From: Leptospira kirschneri serovar Cynopteri str. 3522 CT
Lineage (GTDB): Bacteria; Spirochaetota; Leptospiria; Leptospirales; Leptospiraceae
Assembly (NCBI RefSeq): GCF_000243695.2
Contig: NZ_AHMN02000010.1
Coordinates: 1 to 64,000, forward strand
Reading direction: 5' to 3'
DNA length: 64,000 nucleotides
A model generated the notes under the pieces. That model was not told the DNA's origin, did not search any database, and saw nothing but the letters and a program-made list of their open reading frames with translations. The translations under genes were made by a program, and so were the position numbers. Positions 63,923 to 64,000 of the stretch are shown in pieces. How positions within the stretch are numbered: position 1 is the stretch's first letter; the number at the start of each line of letters is the position of its first letter.

Positions 63923-64000
63923 ATGAATTTTGAATATATTGAATCTATTATGAATAAAATGGTTTCTGGAATTGTGGGAGCTGGGCAAACTATTTCCTTT
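63923..64000 (+). CDS. Start of an unidentified gene, cut by window end
   Basis: An ATG at 63923 with AAAAGGG about 11 bases upstream opens a frame that stays open to the window end (26 codons: MNFEYIESIMNKMVSGIVGA, then GQTISF). The codon use is normal. It is too short to identify. Confidence 0.5.
   Translation, partial: MNFEYIESIMNKMVSGIVGAGQTISF

Overview
The window is chromosomal DNA of a spirochaete, very probably a pathogenic Leptospira of the L. interrogans group. The base composition is AT-rich, several lipoproteins carry relaxed lipoboxes (for example FENC, IWNC, LTDC), and there is a bactofilin, DUF1565 and ankyrin content typical of the genus. Intergenic DNA is packed with GTGGGAACTCTCAC-type repeats. 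The assignment rests on recognition, not a database search. No rRNA, tRNA, CRISPR array or replication origin was seen.

Layout. 1-1300: gene-free repeat mosaic. 1301-4210 (minus): a GT2 polyprenyl-phosphate glycosyltransferase followed by a GT-C-like membrane protein. 4388-16116 (plus): a four-gene block of STAS protein, AsmA/YdbH-like protein, DUF1318/YdbL-like protein and a 2585-residue beta-propeller/TPR protein whose C-terminus looks like a degenerate CHAT domain. 16117-22238: repeat-rich region with a DUF1565 lipoprotein, a five-bladed propeller glycosidase-like protein, a DUF4087 protein and a small decayed copy of the 3' end of the giant gene. 22239-27824: a translationally coupled pair (aminopeptidase-like lipoprotein, then YceK/YidQ-ankyrin protein), divergent from an HtrA-type protease, an aminotransferase and murI. 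28575-42561: accessory stretch of lipoproteins, hypothetical proteins, a class III adenylate cyclase, an SH3 protein, two WGR-domain paralogues (one fused to leucine-rich repeats) and an ankyrin protein. 43760-51164: CARDB lipoprotein, SufE, a lemA-TPM-TPM-yjbR operon, two small proteins and a DUF389 membrane protein. 51323-62953: conserved core genes (ftsK, lgt, M23 peptidase, pcnB, recJ, bactofilin, GH25). 63003-63517: a broken IS5-family transposase. An ORF begins at 63923 and leaves the window.

The most striking non-coding content is at least four dispersed repeat families with signs of mobility or structure. Family A is about 80-100 bp with GAGTTGTTGAAAAATT inverted ends and TA flanks; one copy supplies the last base of the murI stop codon and another is nested in a different repeat. 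Family B has TAACGTGAG inverted ends. Family C is about 293 bp with 22-bp inverted ends. Family D has two stem-loops whose stems differ between copies yet remain complementary, which argues for selection on structure. A roughly 95-bp family G is seen as an insertion when two collinear intergenic regions are compared. Tandem arrays with 35-bp and 46-bp units occur as well.

How the genes may work together: the 4388-16116 block resembles the YdbH/YdbL envelope lipid-transport module with a very large lipoprotein added. The GT2/GT-C pair should decorate an envelope glycan. Lgt, M23, bactofilin and GH25 concern lipoprotein maturation and cell-wall shaping.
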